From an uncultured Oscillospiraceae bacterium (GTDB taxonomy: Bacteria > Bacillota > Clostridia > Oscillospirales > Oscillospiraceae): a stretch of 25,221 bases of DNA. Below, piece after piece: positions 6,982-15,267 of the stretch (position 1 is the stretch's first letter; each line of letters opens with the position of its first letter). The notes beneath the pieces are model-generated. The model worked only from the letters and a program-made list of their open reading frames with translations. It was not told the origin of the DNA and did not search any database. A program made the translations under genes and the position numbers. Where the stretch lies: positions 1 to 25,221 of the forward strand of contig CAKTPR010000022.1 in the NCBI GenBank assembly GCA_934591725.1, read 5' to 3'.

Positions 6982-8355
6982 TTACTTTTTGGGCATGTAC
7001 TTGTCGATCATCTCGGGCTTGACACGCTTGAGCTCGCGGCGCGGCAGCAGGCTCAGCAGCTCCCAGCCGAGGTCGAGGGTCTCCTCGATGCTGCGGTTGG
7101 TGGTGTTGCCCTGGCTGACATAGCGCTTCTCAAACTCATCGGCAAACTTTGCGAAGAGCTTATCGTCGTCCGACAGTGCGGCTTCTCCGAGTATGGTCAT
7201 GAGCTCCTTGGCGTCCTTGCCGCGGGAGTACGCGGCGAAGAGCTGGTTCATCGTGCCGGCGTGATCCTCACGGGTCTTGCCGACGCCGATGCCCTTATCC
7301 TTCAGACGGCTCAGGGACGGCAGAACATCGACCGGGGGCACGATGCCCTTGCGGTGCAGCTCACGGCTGAGGATGATCTGACCTTCGGTGATGTAGCCGG
7401 TAAGGTCGGGGATGGGGTGGGTCTTGTCGTCCTCAGGCATGGTGAGGATCGGGATCATGGTGATAGAGCCTTTCTTGCCCTGACGGCGGCCTGCGCGCTC
7501 ATACATGGTGGCAAGGTCGGTGTACAGGTAGCCGGGGTAGCCGCGGCGGCCGGGGACTTCCTTCTTTGCCGCGGAGACCTCACGCAGAGCCTCGGCGTAG
7601 TTGGTGATATCGGTGAGGATGACGAGCACCTGCATATCCTTCTCGAAGGCGAGGTACTCAGCCGCAGTCAGAGCCATACGCGGGGTGGCGATACGCTCGA
7701 CGGCGGGGTCGTTTGCGAGGTTCGAGAAAACGACGGTACGGTCGATAGCGCCGGTGCGGCGGAAGTCCTCGATGAAGTACTCGGACTCCTCAAAGGTGAT
7801 GCCTATTGCGGCGAAGACGACGGCGAAGGTCTCGTTATCGCCCAGAACCTTTGCCTGACGCGCGATCTGCGCGGCGAGAGCCGCGTGCGGCAGACCGGAG
7901 CCGGAGAATATCGGAAGCTTCTGGCCGCGGACGAGGGTGTTCAGGCCGTCGATCGTGGAGACGCCGGTCTGGATAAACTCAGCGGGGTAGGCACGGGAAG
8001 CCGGGTTCATCGGCAGGCCGTTTATGTCCATGTGCGCTTCGGCAAGAATGGCGGGGCCGCCGTCGATGGGCTGACCCATGCCGTTGAAGACACGGCCGAG
8101 CATATCCTCGCTGACGGCGAGCTGCTGCGGATGGCCGAGGAAGCGGACTTTGGTCTCGGCAAGGTTGATGCCCTGTGCGGACTCGAACAGCTGAACGACA
8201 GCCTTGTTGCCCTCGACCTCGAGGACCTTGCAGCGGCGGACTTCGCCGTTGGGAAGCTCAAGCTCGCCAAGCTCGTCATAGGTGACGCCTTCAACGCCGT
8301 CGACCACCATCAGGGGGCTGGCGATCTCTCTTATGGTCTTATATTCTTTGATCAT
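6982..8355 (-). CDS. ntpB: V-type ATPase subunit B (non-catalytic)
   Basis: 457 residues, normal length. It has the nucleotide-binding fold of the family, but the phosphate loop is replaced by FSGSGLPHAALA (about residues 150-161), which marks the non-catalytic subunit. Other family stretches are GRVFNGMGQPIDGGP, PGRRGYPGYLYTDLATMYERAG and the arginine-finger region. Its ATG overlaps the subunit A stop as ATGA (8352-8355), so the two head subunits are translationally coupled, which suits their equal stoichiometry. Confidence 0.97.
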   Translation of the reverse strand: MIKEYKTIREIASPLMVVDGVEGVTYDELGELELPNGEVRRCKVLEVEGNKAVVQLFESAQGINLAETKVRFLGHPQQLAVSEDMLGRVFNGMGQPIDGGPAILAEAHMDINGLPMNPASRAYPAEFIQTGVSTIDGLNTLVRGQKLPIFSGSGLPHAALAAQIARQAKVLGDNETFAVVFAAIGITFEESEYFIEDFRRTGAIDRTVVFSNLANDPAVERIATPRMALTAAEYLAFEKDMQVLVILTDITNYAEALREVSAAKKEVPGRRGYPGYLYTDLATMYERAGRRQGKKGSITMIPILTMPEDDKTHPIPDLTGYITEGQIILSRELHRKGIVPPVDVLPSLSRLKDKGIGVGKTREDHAGTMNQLFAAYSRGKDAKELMTILGEAALSDDDKLFAKFADEFEKRYVSQGNTTNRSIEETLDLGWELLSLLPRRELKRVKPEMIDKYMPKK

Positions 8356-10121
8356 GCTTCCTCACCTCCGGCAACAACTGCGTCTATCTCGGCCTTCATT
8401 TCGGCCGCGATCGCCGCGTAATCTTCCTCAAAGGTATCCTGATTGGCCATCTTTGCGCGGCCTATCTTCTCGCGCGCGTCGATGACGAACAGGCTGTTCA
8501 TGTCTGCGCCGAGCGTCAGCGCATTGCGGCAGAGAGTATCATAGCTGAGGATCATATCCAGCAGGCGGAACTGCTTTGCGTAGGAGGAGTAAGCGTCCTC
8601 ATCGACGAAAGCGTTCTGCTGGAGGAAGTCCTCACGGATCATCTTTGCGGTCTCCATGGTGAGACGGTCAGCCGGGGACAGGGCGTCCTGTCCGACGAGG
8701 CGGACGATCTCCTGAAGCTCGCTCTCCTCCTGGAGGATGTGCATGGCCTTCTCGCGGTTCTGCATATAGGCTTCGCCGAACTGCTCGGTGTACCACGGGC
8801 GGAGAGTGTCGACATACAGGGAGTAGGAGGTCAGCCAGTTGATGGCGGGGAAGTGTCTTGCATAGGCAAGGCTGGAGTCGAGCGCCCAGAAGACCTTGAC
8901 TATACGCATGGTCGCCTGAGAGACAGGCTCGGAAATATCGCCGCCCGGAGGTGAAACTGCGCCGATGGCGGTGACGGAGCCCTGACGCTCGTCCGCGCCC
9001 ATGCACTCGACAACGCCGGCGCGCTCATAGAACTGAGCCAGACGGGAGGCGAGGTAGGCGGGGTAGCCTTCTTCACCGGGCATCTCTTCGAGACGGCCGG
9101 ACATCTCACGCAGAGCCTCTGCCCAGCGGGAGGTGGAGTCAGCCAGAACGGCGACGTCATAGCCCATGTCACGGAAATACTCGGCGATGGTGATGCCGGT
9201 GTAGATGGATGCTTCACGCGCGGCAACGGGCATATCGGAGGTGTTCGCGATAAGCACGGTGCGCTTCATCAGCGGCTCGCCGTTGCGCGGGTCTTTCAGC
9301 TCAGGGAACTCCATAAGAACGTCGGTCATCTCGTTGCCGCGCTCGCCGCAGCCGATGTAGACGACGATGTCCACATCAGACCACTTCGCCAGCTGGTGCT
9401 GCACGACGGTCTTGCCGGAGCCGAAGGGGCCGGGGACGGCAGCCGTGCCGCCCTTTGCGATCGGGAAGAGCTTATCGATGATACGCTGTCCGGAGTTCAT
9501 GGGACGGCTGGGGACGTACTTCTTCTCATAGGGTCTTGCGATACGGACGGGCCAGCGCTGGATCATGTTGAGCTTGTGCTCTGCGCTCTTCGCGTCCTTG
9601 ACGACGGCGACGGTCTGCTCAACGGTGAACTCGCCGCTCTCGATGCTGACGACCTCGCCGGAGATGCCGTTGGGCACCATGATCTTATGGAGGATCGCGC
9701 TCGTCTCCTGAACGGTGCCGAGCACGTCGCCCGCGCGCACCTTATCGCCGGGCTTTGCGGCGGGGACGAACTCCCACTTCTTCTCGCGGTTGAGCGCGGG
9801 AACGTCGATACCTCTTGCGATGCAGTCGCCGGAGAGCTTGCGCATCTCAGGCAGGGGGCGCTGGATACCGTCATAGATATTGTCCAGCATACCGGGCCCG
9901 AGTTCGACGGACAGCGGCATACCGGTGGTGATGACCTCGGCGCCGGGGCCGAGCCCGGAGGTCTCTTCATAGACCTGAATGGAGGCCTTGTCGCCGGTCA
10001 TGTTAAGGATCTCGCCTATCAGGTGCTGAGAGCCGACACGCACAACGTCGGAGACGTTGGCGTCCGCCAGACCCTCGGCCACGACAAGCGGCCCGGAAAC
10101 CTTTGTTATAGTTCCGCTCAT
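8352..10121 (-). CDS. ntpA: V-type ATPase catalytic subunit A
   Basis: 589 residues, the family length including the A-specific bulge domain (about residues 115-190). The Walker A loop GPFGSGKT is at residues 231-238, and the catalytic glutamate region GCGERGNEMTDVL follows. The C-terminus carries the family segments PPGGDISEPV and FWALDSSLAYARHFPAINW. It hydrolyses ATP to drive the rotor, or makes ATP in reverse. AAAGGAAC lies before the ATG. A GC-rich hairpin precedes it in the gap after subunit F. Confidence 0.98.
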   Translation of the reverse strand: MSGTITKVSGPLVVAEGLADANVSDVVRVGSQHLIGEILNMTGDKASIQVYEETSGLGPGAEVITTGMPLSVELGPGMLDNIYDGIQRPLPEMRKLSGDCIARGIDVPALNREKKWEFVPAAKPGDKVRAGDVLGTVQETSAILHKIMVPNGISGEVVSIESGEFTVEQTVAVVKDAKSAEHKLNMIQRWPVRIARPYEKKYVPSRPMNSGQRIIDKLFPIAKGGTAAVPGPFGSGKTVVQHQLAKWSDVDIVVYIGCGERGNEMTDVLMEFPELKDPRNGEPLMKRTVLIANTSDMPVAAREASIYTGITIAEYFRDMGYDVAVLADSTSRWAEALREMSGRLEEMPGEEGYPAYLASRLAQFYERAGVVECMGADERQGSVTAIGAVSPPGGDISEPVSQATMRIVKVFWALDSSLAYARHFPAINWLTSYSLYVDTLRPWYTEQFGEAYMQNREKAMHILQEESELQEIVRLVGQDALSPADRLTMETAKMIREDFLQQNAFVDEDAYSSYAKQFRLLDMILSYDTLCRNALTLGADMNSLFVIDAREKIGRAKMANQDTFEEDYAAIAAEMKAEIDAVVAGGEEA

Positions 10122-10138
10122 TTACATGTTCCTTTCCA

Positions 10139-10163
10139 AACCGCGCAGCTTGCTGCCGCGGTT
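10139..10163 (-). promoter_or_regulatory. Intercistronic hairpin just upstream of subunit A
   Basis: The arms AACCGCG and CGCGGTT enclose a smaller GCAG/CTGC stem. There is no T-run, so it should not terminate. It lies in the 63-base gap between the F and A genes, just before the A ribosome binding site, the one sizeable gap in the second half of the operon. It could mark an mRNA processing or stabilising point that raises A and B over the stalk subunits; this is inference. Confidence 0.4.
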
Positions 10164-10184
10164 TTCGGATTGATATGGGGAGGA

Positions 10185-10505
10185 TCAGTCTCCCAGAATA
10201 TTCGTGCCGACGGCACGCTCGACCGCCGCTCTCAGAGCCGACTGGCCGAGGCCTATGGAGCCCTCGCGGCCGGGGATCAGGATGATCGCCGGGGTGGGGC
10301 TGTCCTTGAATTTGTCTATCTCCGCCTGGATCTGCGCGGCGAAGTTTTCCTCAATGTAGATGATGGCGTAATCGTCGTTATCGCGGGTGAGGCTCTTGAG
10401 GAGCTTGCCTGCTTCCGCGCCGTCCGCCGCGGGGTATGTCTCAAGGCCGAGAGCCTTGAAGCCCATGACGGTGTCTCTGCCGCCGATGACAGCTATTTTA
10501 TACAT
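10185..10505 (-). CDS. ntpG: V-type ATPase subunit F (NtpG)
   Basis: 106 residues, normal size for the small Rossmann-like subunit F that caps the central stalk with D. The N-terminus MYKIAVIGGRDTVMGFKALG is the family signature, and IIYIEENFA and IILIPGREG follow. The ATG at 10505 is chosen because the conserved N-terminus starts there; an upstream in-frame start would add 16 non-conserved residues inside subunit C. It overlaps the end of subunit C by 8 bases, so re-initiation is likely. Confidence 0.93.
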   Translation of the reverse strand: MYKIAVIGGRDTVMGFKALGLETYPAADGAEAGKLLKSLTRDNDDYAIIYIEENFAAQIQAEIDKFKDSPTPAIILIPGREGSIGLGQSALRAAVERAVGTNILGD

Positions 10506-11490
10506 ACAGATCACGCAGCCTTTCCCGGATGGTCTGCGAGGGGACGCCTGCAAGCCGACCCGTGAGGATCATTCTGATCGCGGTTATCTCGCCCTCGACC
10601 GCCGCCATATAGGCGACCGGCACCTCGCAGCCGTAGCTGATGAGGCGCGCGCCCTTGAGGTAGTCGTTCACGGCGTTGTCGCAGGCAAGCTCAAAGGCCG
10701 TCATGCTGCCGCCGGAGAGCGCCTCACCGCCGAGAACGGCGGCCTTCTCAAGCGCGCTGTGGGCATAGAGAGCAGCAAGGCTGTCCTTATCCGTGGCGTT
10801 CGCAACGCGCTCCGCGCCGACATTGCCGTCCGGGATGAGCACCTCGCGCAGGAAGTCCTGCCCCTTGCCCATGCGCAGAGTGCGCACGGCGCTGCGGAGG
10901 TTCGCGCTGTCAATGAGGATGGCGGCGTAGCCGCGCAGGAACGGGCTGTCCACCTTGTCGACAGCGGCGCGAAGCTCGGTGAAGTATGCCTTGTCGAGCA
11001 CGAAATCGGCAAGCTGGGGGTTCGCGGTGCGGGCAAGAGTCGCCTTGGCTTCCTCCATGGCGTTTGCCAGCGTCTCCGGCAGCATGATGCGCTTCTCTTC
11101 ATTGTACAGCTCAAGCAGCTTCAGACCCGGAATGCGCCCGGAATCGCTGAGCAGGTGCTTTGCGTCCTGACCCATCGCCTCGCCCTTGATGATGGCCTTG
11201 GCGTTGTGGTAATCGTACTTGAGCTTGAAGATATCCGTAAGCGCGCTGTCGGGCGCCATTTTACCCAGCTCCTCGAAAATTGCCGAGCGGTGCTCCGCCA
11301 GAGTCTCCTCGATTTCGCCCGCGCTCATTGCCGACATATCGGGGTATCCGCAGTCGGTCAGGAGCTTCGCAGCGTCCTCAAAGGCGGCGGCATCCAGCAT
11401 ACGCTCCGCCTTCTCATTGCTCAGGAGCCGCGGCTCCCGCGCGCGAAGCATAGCGGAGATGCAGAGATACGCTTCTTTTTTATTTGACAA
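10498..11490 (-). CDS. ntpC: V-type ATPase subunit C (rotor connector)
   Basis: 330 residues, matching the three-lobed subunit C/AC39 family that links the central stalk to the K ring. Visible family features are an N-terminal YLCISAMLRAREPRLLS, KLKYDYHNAKAIIKG, and a C-terminal GPEPVAYMAAVEGEI-like segment (here VPVAYMAAVEGEITAIRMI) near residue 300. The start is TTG at 11490, preceded by GGGAGGG at good spacing. The 3' end overlaps the subunit F gene by 8 bases. Confidence 0.9.
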   Translation of the reverse strand: MSNKKEAYLCISAMLRAREPRLLSNEKAERMLDAAAFEDAAKLLTDCGYPDMSAMSAGEIEETLAEHRSAIFEELGKMAPDSALTDIFKLKYDYHNAKAIIKGEAMGQDAKHLLSDSGRIPGLKLLELYNEEKRIMLPETLANAMEEAKATLARTANPQLADFVLDKAYFTELRAAVDKVDSPFLRGYAAILIDSANLRSAVRTLRMGKGQDFLREVLIPDGNVGAERVANATDKDSLAALYAHSALEKAAVLGGEALSGGSMTAFELACDNAVNDYLKGARLISYGCEVPVAYMAAVEGEITAIRMILTGRLAGVPSQTIRERLRDLYV

Positions 11491-11528
11491 TTTTTTCCCT
11501 CCCTGTTTCGGGATTTACGGCCGGGCCG

Positions 11529-12116
11529 TTATTCAAAGAGAACTCCGGCAAGCTGCGCGGACATATCGCCGCGGCACAGCTCTACCAGAAGTTCGACGGT
11601 GCAGTTGGCCTCGATGCTTCCGCGGCGGAGGATGAGCCCGCCCCTGAAGTCGCCGGTATCGTCGGAAAGCGTGAGCTTGCCGCCGGGGAGAAGGGCGTTT
11701 GCAGCCTTGACGACCGCCGCGCCTATCTCGGCCTTATCGCGCGCGTTGAGCACGATCTCTTCATCGCCGGTAGAGGAGGCCTGAGAGGCAAGCTTTGCAA
11801 GCAGAGCAATGTACTTCTCCTGCGGCAGCGCGATAAGCTCTTCCACGGCCTTGTCAAAGCCCGCGGAGACCATCTCCTGCTTGAGCGCGAGGATTGCTTT
11901 TCTGCTCTCCATGCGGGTCAGGCGCTCTACGCTGTCAAGCTTGTCCTGATTTGCCTTGACGCCGAGGCGGATCTTCTCACCGTAAGCGTCCTTTGCCTTT
12001 ATCTCATAGTCCCGGCGGATCTCTGCGCACTGCTGCTCTGCCTGAGCCAGTATCGCATCGGCCTGTGCCTTGGCGTCAGCCTGGATATGTGCGATTATCT
12101 TTTCAGTGCCTTTCAT
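11529..12116 (-). CDS. ntpE: V-type ATPase subunit E (peripheral stalk)
   Basis: 195 residues. The N-terminal half is an Ala/Gln/Glu-rich helix (IQADAKAQADAILAQAEQQ) that would pair with the small H/G-type subunit. The C-terminal half is the globular domain, with DFRGGLILRRGSIEANCTVE fitting the family's GG...N-T signature. It connects the A3B3 head to subunit I as part of the stator. It lies 40 bases after subunit K and 38 before subunit C. Confidence 0.92.
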   Translation of the reverse strand: MKGTEKIIAHIQADAKAQADAILAQAEQQCAEIRRDYEIKAKDAYGEKIRLGVKANQDKLDSVERLTRMESRKAILALKQEMVSAGFDKAVEELIALPQEKYIALLAKLASQASSTGDEEIVLNARDKAEIGAAVVKAANALLPGGKLTLSDDTGDFRGGLILRRGSIEANCTVELLVELCRGDMSAQLAGVLFE

Positions 12117-12156
12117 AGTATGTCCTGCCTTTTTGAATTTTTAAGAGCGATCCCCA

Positions 12157-12639
12157 TCAGATGGAGAGAAGCATCATCATGGATGCAAGCAGGGACAGAA
12201 TGGCGTAGAACTCGACGGTGATGCAGAGAATCATGCCCTTTGCCCAGTGGTCGGGGTTCTTTGCAAGCAGGCTGACGGAAGCGGCAGCGACCTTGCCCTG
12301 TGCCTTAGCGGTGACAAGACCGCCGATGCCGATGGGCATGCAGGCTGCGAAGTAGCGGCAGCCGTCGACGAAGCTCAGGTCGGCGCCGGTGCCGTTGAGC
12401 AGACCCATCTGCATGATGGCGACGAAGAAGACGACCAGACCGTAAAGACCCTGGGTGCCGGGGATGACCTGAAGGATCATGACCTTACCGAACTTGGAAG
12501 GATCCTCGGTGACGAGACCTGCGCCCGCTTCACCGGCGATGCCGGTACCGAGACCGGAGCCTGCGCCTGCAAGGCATGCAGCCAGACCTGCGCCGAGAAG
12601 ACCTATTGCCAGACCGGAATGTGCAAACAGAAATTCCAT
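12157..12639 (-). CDS. ntpK: V-type ATPase subunit K (rotor ring proteolipid), predicted Na+-binding
   Basis: 160 residues in four membrane helices, made of two fused hairpins as in Enterococcus hirae NtpK (156 residues). The ring's ion site there uses L61, T64, Q65, Q110 and E139. The equivalents here are I59, T62 and Q63 (IPGTQGLYG), Q114 (AKAQGKVAAA) and E143 with Y145 (TVEFYAIL). All polar Na+ ligands are conserved, so Na+ is the likely coupling ion. GGAGG lies before the ATG. It is made in many copies per complex, and its gene follows subunit I by 19 bases. Confidence 0.95.
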   Translation of the reverse strand: MEFLFAHSGLAIGLLGAGLAACLAGAGSGLGTGIAGEAGAGLVTEDPSKFGKVMILQVIPGTQGLYGLVVFFVAIMQMGLLNGTGADLSFVDGCRYFAACMPIGIGGLVTAKAQGKVAAASVSLLAKNPDHWAKGMILCITVEFYAILSLLASMMMLLSI

Positions 12640-12658
12640 TTTTATTTTCCTCCTAAAT

Positions 12659-14611
12659 TTATTCTGCTACGTTGTAGTATTTTGTTTTTACCGTAAGCGG
12701 ATCGAATGGGCGGCCGCCGTCCTCATAAAACTTGCCGAAGTACTCCAGACACTGGAGACGCAGGTCGTGGACATAGCAGCCGAGAAGGTTCAGCGCGAAG
12801 TTCAGGCCGTGACCGATGATGAAGATCGGTATGAAGAGCCAGAAGCTGTTGGCGATCGCGCCGATGGTGTTGAACACCGTCGCGATAACGGAGCCGGCGA
12901 GCATCAGAGCCATGATACGGGTGTAGGACAGAATATCGCCGAACCAGCCGGTGGCGGTATTGTAAAGAGTCCCGAACAGGCTGCCGAGCTTGCCGATAAT
13001 GCCCTTGGAGCCGCGGGAGCCGCCGTAGAAGATCATCACCACGCCGACGATGAGCACGACCGGTACACCGGAGACATTGCCTATCTTCAGCACATAGAGG
13101 ATGATACCGGCGAGAGTGACCCACAGGGAGCCCTCTTCCCAGATCGCGTCGGCTATCTGGCCGCGCTTTATCTTCTTGATGAAGCTGATGGCAAGGCCGG
13201 TGTTGAGGTGGATAAGACCGAGCGCCATCGAGCCGACAAGGACATAGACGGTATCGTTGAGCGGGGTGAAGAGACTCGGAAGCTCGCCCCAGCCCTCAGG
13301 CTTGCCGAGGATGCCGCCAATCTTCACGAGCGCGTCACCGAAGAAGCCGCCGGTTATCGCGCCCATTATAAAGGTCGCGATGCCGCAGTAGAGCAGCAGC
13401 TGGCAGAACGACAGCGAGCCTGCCCTCGGTTTCATCTTCTTCATTGCTATCACCGCCGCGAGGATCATTATGATGCCGTAGCCCATATCCGCCATCATGA
13501 GCCCGTAAAACAGAATGAAGAACGGAGCCATGAGCGGGTTCGGGTCGAGACTGCCGTAGGCCGGCAGGCTGTACATATTCGTCACCATATTAAGTGCGTT
13601 GGTTATTTTGTTATTCTTGAGCTTTACGGGGACATCGGGATACTCGTCCTCTTCAGGGACGAGCGCTTCCCAGGCGCAGCCGAAGCGCTCGAACACTTCG
13701 TTCAGCTCCGCTTCGCGTTCCTCAGGGTACCAGCCCTCCATGATAACGGCGCTGTCCGTGCCGTAGAGCTTGTCCCCGGCCTCGGCCAGAGATATCTGCA
13801 CGCTCACGCGGTCTGCCGCAAGCTTCAGCTCGTCGCGTCTGACGGCTTCGCCGATGATGTACTGCACGCAGTTTTCCTTTTCGGATGCAAGCGACTGAAG
13901 CTCGGAGCGCGCCTCGGCGCTGCATTCCTTTGCCGAGGTACTCACGCCCGCGAAGGACGCCGCGCTGAAGCCGAAGCCGCGCAGGCATTCCTGCATTTCG
14001 GCGAGCTTTTCGCGCATGCACACGAATACGACGTAGTGCTCCTTCTTCTCCTCATGCACACAGAAGAGCTCGCTCTCGGCGTCTATCTGCTCAAGCGCCG
14101 CTTCGACCTGACCCAGCTCTGTGCGGGCGGGTATGGTGCCGAGCAGCACCGCGCAGCGCTCCGTGCCCTCGGTACCGAGCGGCAGGTCAAGATCGAGCCA
14201 CGGCTGGAGCGACTGGATGACGCCGCGCTGGCGGCTCTCCTCGGCGCTGATGCGCTTGATGCGCGCATCGTAGCTCTCGATGCCTTCGGCGACCTTGAGC
14301 GCACCGGCAAGGCCGGTGTCGTCAAGCAGGACGCGGTCGTCAAGCTCCGGCTTTGCGGAGAGAAGCTTGCCCTTCTTCGGGGCATAATGATCCAGCAGGT
14401 CAATGGCATGCGTCAGCGTTGAGTGCCGGCTCTTGAGAGAGGCGACGTCGCTGCTCTCCCGATGTACCAGCGCTTCGATATCCGTGCCGTGAAGCTCGCC
14501 CTCAAGCTCGGAAATTTCTACGCAGCCATGCCTGATAAGCTCTCGCAGGAGTTCTTCCTTATTGGAACGGACAGCAATAAGGCGGAGCTTTTTCATTTTT
14601 AGAATGGCCAT
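12659..14611 (-). CDS. ntpI: V-type ATPase subunit I (stator membrane subunit a)
   Basis: 650 residues, typical. Residues 1 to about 340 form a cytoplasmic, partly coiled-coil domain. Residues about 355-620 hold seven or eight membrane helices. Two arginines at ion-channel positions are visible: R565 in SYTRIMALMLA and R618 in VHDLRLQCLEYF, matching the two that line the half-channels in related proteins. FYGLMMADMGYG marks the first helix. The ATG is one base after the previous stop, implying coupling. A second in-frame ATG (residue 6) has a poor ribosome site. Confidence 0.95.
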   Translation of the reverse strand: MAILKMKKLRLIAVRSNKEELLRELIRHGCVEISELEGELHGTDIEALVHRESSDVASLKSRHSTLTHAIDLLDHYAPKKGKLLSAKPELDDRVLLDDTGLAGALKVAEGIESYDARIKRISAEESRQRGVIQSLQPWLDLDLPLGTEGTERCAVLLGTIPARTELGQVEAALEQIDAESELFCVHEEKKEHYVVFVCMREKLAEMQECLRGFGFSAASFAGVSTSAKECSAEARSELQSLASEKENCVQYIIGEAVRRDELKLAADRVSVQISLAEAGDKLYGTDSAVIMEGWYPEEREAELNEVFERFGCAWEALVPEEDEYPDVPVKLKNNKITNALNMVTNMYSLPAYGSLDPNPLMAPFFILFYGLMMADMGYGIIMILAAVIAMKKMKPRAGSLSFCQLLLYCGIATFIMGAITGGFFGDALVKIGGILGKPEGWGELPSLFTPLNDTVYVLVGSMALGLIHLNTGLAISFIKKIKRGQIADAIWEEGSLWVTLAGIILYVLKIGNVSGVPVVLIVGVVMIFYGGSRGSKGIIGKLGSLFGTLYNTATGWFGDILSYTRIMALMLAGSVIATVFNTIGAIANSFWLFIPIFIIGHGLNFALNLLGCYVHDLRLQCLEYFGKFYEDGGRPFDPLTVKTKYYNVAE

Positions 14612-14612
14612 C

Positions 14613-14927
14613 TCAGCTGTTCACTATCCTTTCCACAACAAGAGCTGCTGCCTGCTCCAGCCGCCCTTCGGCTCTGGCGCGCAGCGCTGCTTTTTGATTT
14701 TCCAGCTCACCGGAAAGACCCTTGGCCTGAGCCCTTGCCTTCTCGCTGACCTGGCGGCTGAGCTCCTTGAGCTCCTCCTCGGCTTTTGCGCAGGCGGCAT
14801 CGATCGCAAGCTTGCCCGCGGTATCCGCGTCAGCCAGCATCTGCTTCGCCTTGCTCTCGGCCTCGGCTACCGTGACCTTAGCCTGAGCTTCCGCCTGAGC
14901 AATATTGCTTACTGCTTCAAATGACAT
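14613..14927 (-). CDS. ntpF: V-type ATPase small peripheral-stalk subunit (G/H, NtpF-like)
   Basis: 104 residues, almost wholly helical and rich in Ala, Glu, Lys and Gln (AQAEAQAKVTVAEAESKAKQ), as expected for the coiled-coil partner of subunit E. It ends in a short hydrophobic VVERIVNS segment. The ATG at 14927 is chosen because GGGGG lies seven bases upstream; a GTG two codons earlier overlaps that spacing. It is the first gene of the operon, as in Enterococcus and clostridial ntp operons. Sequence identity in this family is low, so the call rests on composition, size and position. Confidence 0.85.
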   Translation of the reverse strand: MSFEAVSNIAQAEAQAKVTVAEAESKAKQMLADADTAGKLAIDAACAKAEEELKELSRQVSEKARAQAKGLSGELENQKAALRARAEGRLEQAAALVVERIVNS

Positions 14928-14977
14928 TGGCACACCCCCTCTTTATCCCGCAATGCGTTATTAAAAAAGCTGTCTTT

Positions 14978-15006
14978 ATGATACCTTAACGCGCATATAG
15001 ATTCAA
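14978..15006 (-). promoter_or_regulatory. Possible proximal promoter of the V-ATPase operon
   Basis: On the minus strand, TTGAAT (15001-15006) and TATCAT (14978-14983) are separated by 17 bases, about 50 bases from the first start codon. It is weaker than the upstream promoter at 15096-15124. Confidence 0.45.
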
Positions 15007-15095
15007 GCAAAACTTACCATTTTACATTGTCAAAATTGACGCACACGATCAAAAATTTACAAACTCCGCGTATTTGTATATAAAGCTGCTATAGT

Positions 15096-15124
15096 ATTGT
15101 ATTATATTGACAGAATCTTGTCAA
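15096..15124 (-). promoter_or_regulatory. Main promoter of the V-ATPase operon, with an inverted repeat over the -35
   Basis: On the minus strand, a perfect TTGACA (15119-15124) and TACAAT (15096-15101) are 17 bases apart. The -35 is one arm of the inverted repeat TTGACA-N6-TGTCAA (15107-15124), which could be a repressor site. The predicted start near 15089 gives a leader of about 160 bases. That leader (14928-15089) contains a second GTCAAAATTGAC palindrome but no riboswitch I recognise. The whole 14934-15267 gap holds no gene that I can support. Confidence 0.7.
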
Positions 15125-15199
15125 ACGCGAATCTGCACAAATGGAAAAGCCAGATATGTCATGGTTTCGTCAATGTATACAACAGCGTGTGCGCTGCCC

Positions 15200-15246
15200 A
15201 AAAGCAAACAGCCGCGGCTTCGGAGATAGCTCCGCATAGCCGCGGC
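15200..15246 (-). terminator. Rho-independent terminator after ypeB
   Basis: GCCGCGGCT (15211-15219) pairs with AGCCGCGGC (15238-15246), with an inner CGGAG/CTCCG stem. On the minus strand GTTTGCTTTT follows. It separates ypeB from the V-ATPase promoter. Confidence 0.75.
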
Positions 15247-15267
15247 CGTTAAAATGACGCAAAAATT

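Noticed and set aside
6967..8421. Long plus-strand ORF opposite subunit B (and similar ones at 9396, 10387 and 12479)
   Set aside because: These are antisense shadows of GC-rich V-ATPase genes, whose families are certain on the minus strand.
15141..15239. Plus-strand 32-codon ORF between the V-ATPase operon and ypeB
   Set aside because: No ribosome binding site, and its end runs through the ypeB terminator hairpin.
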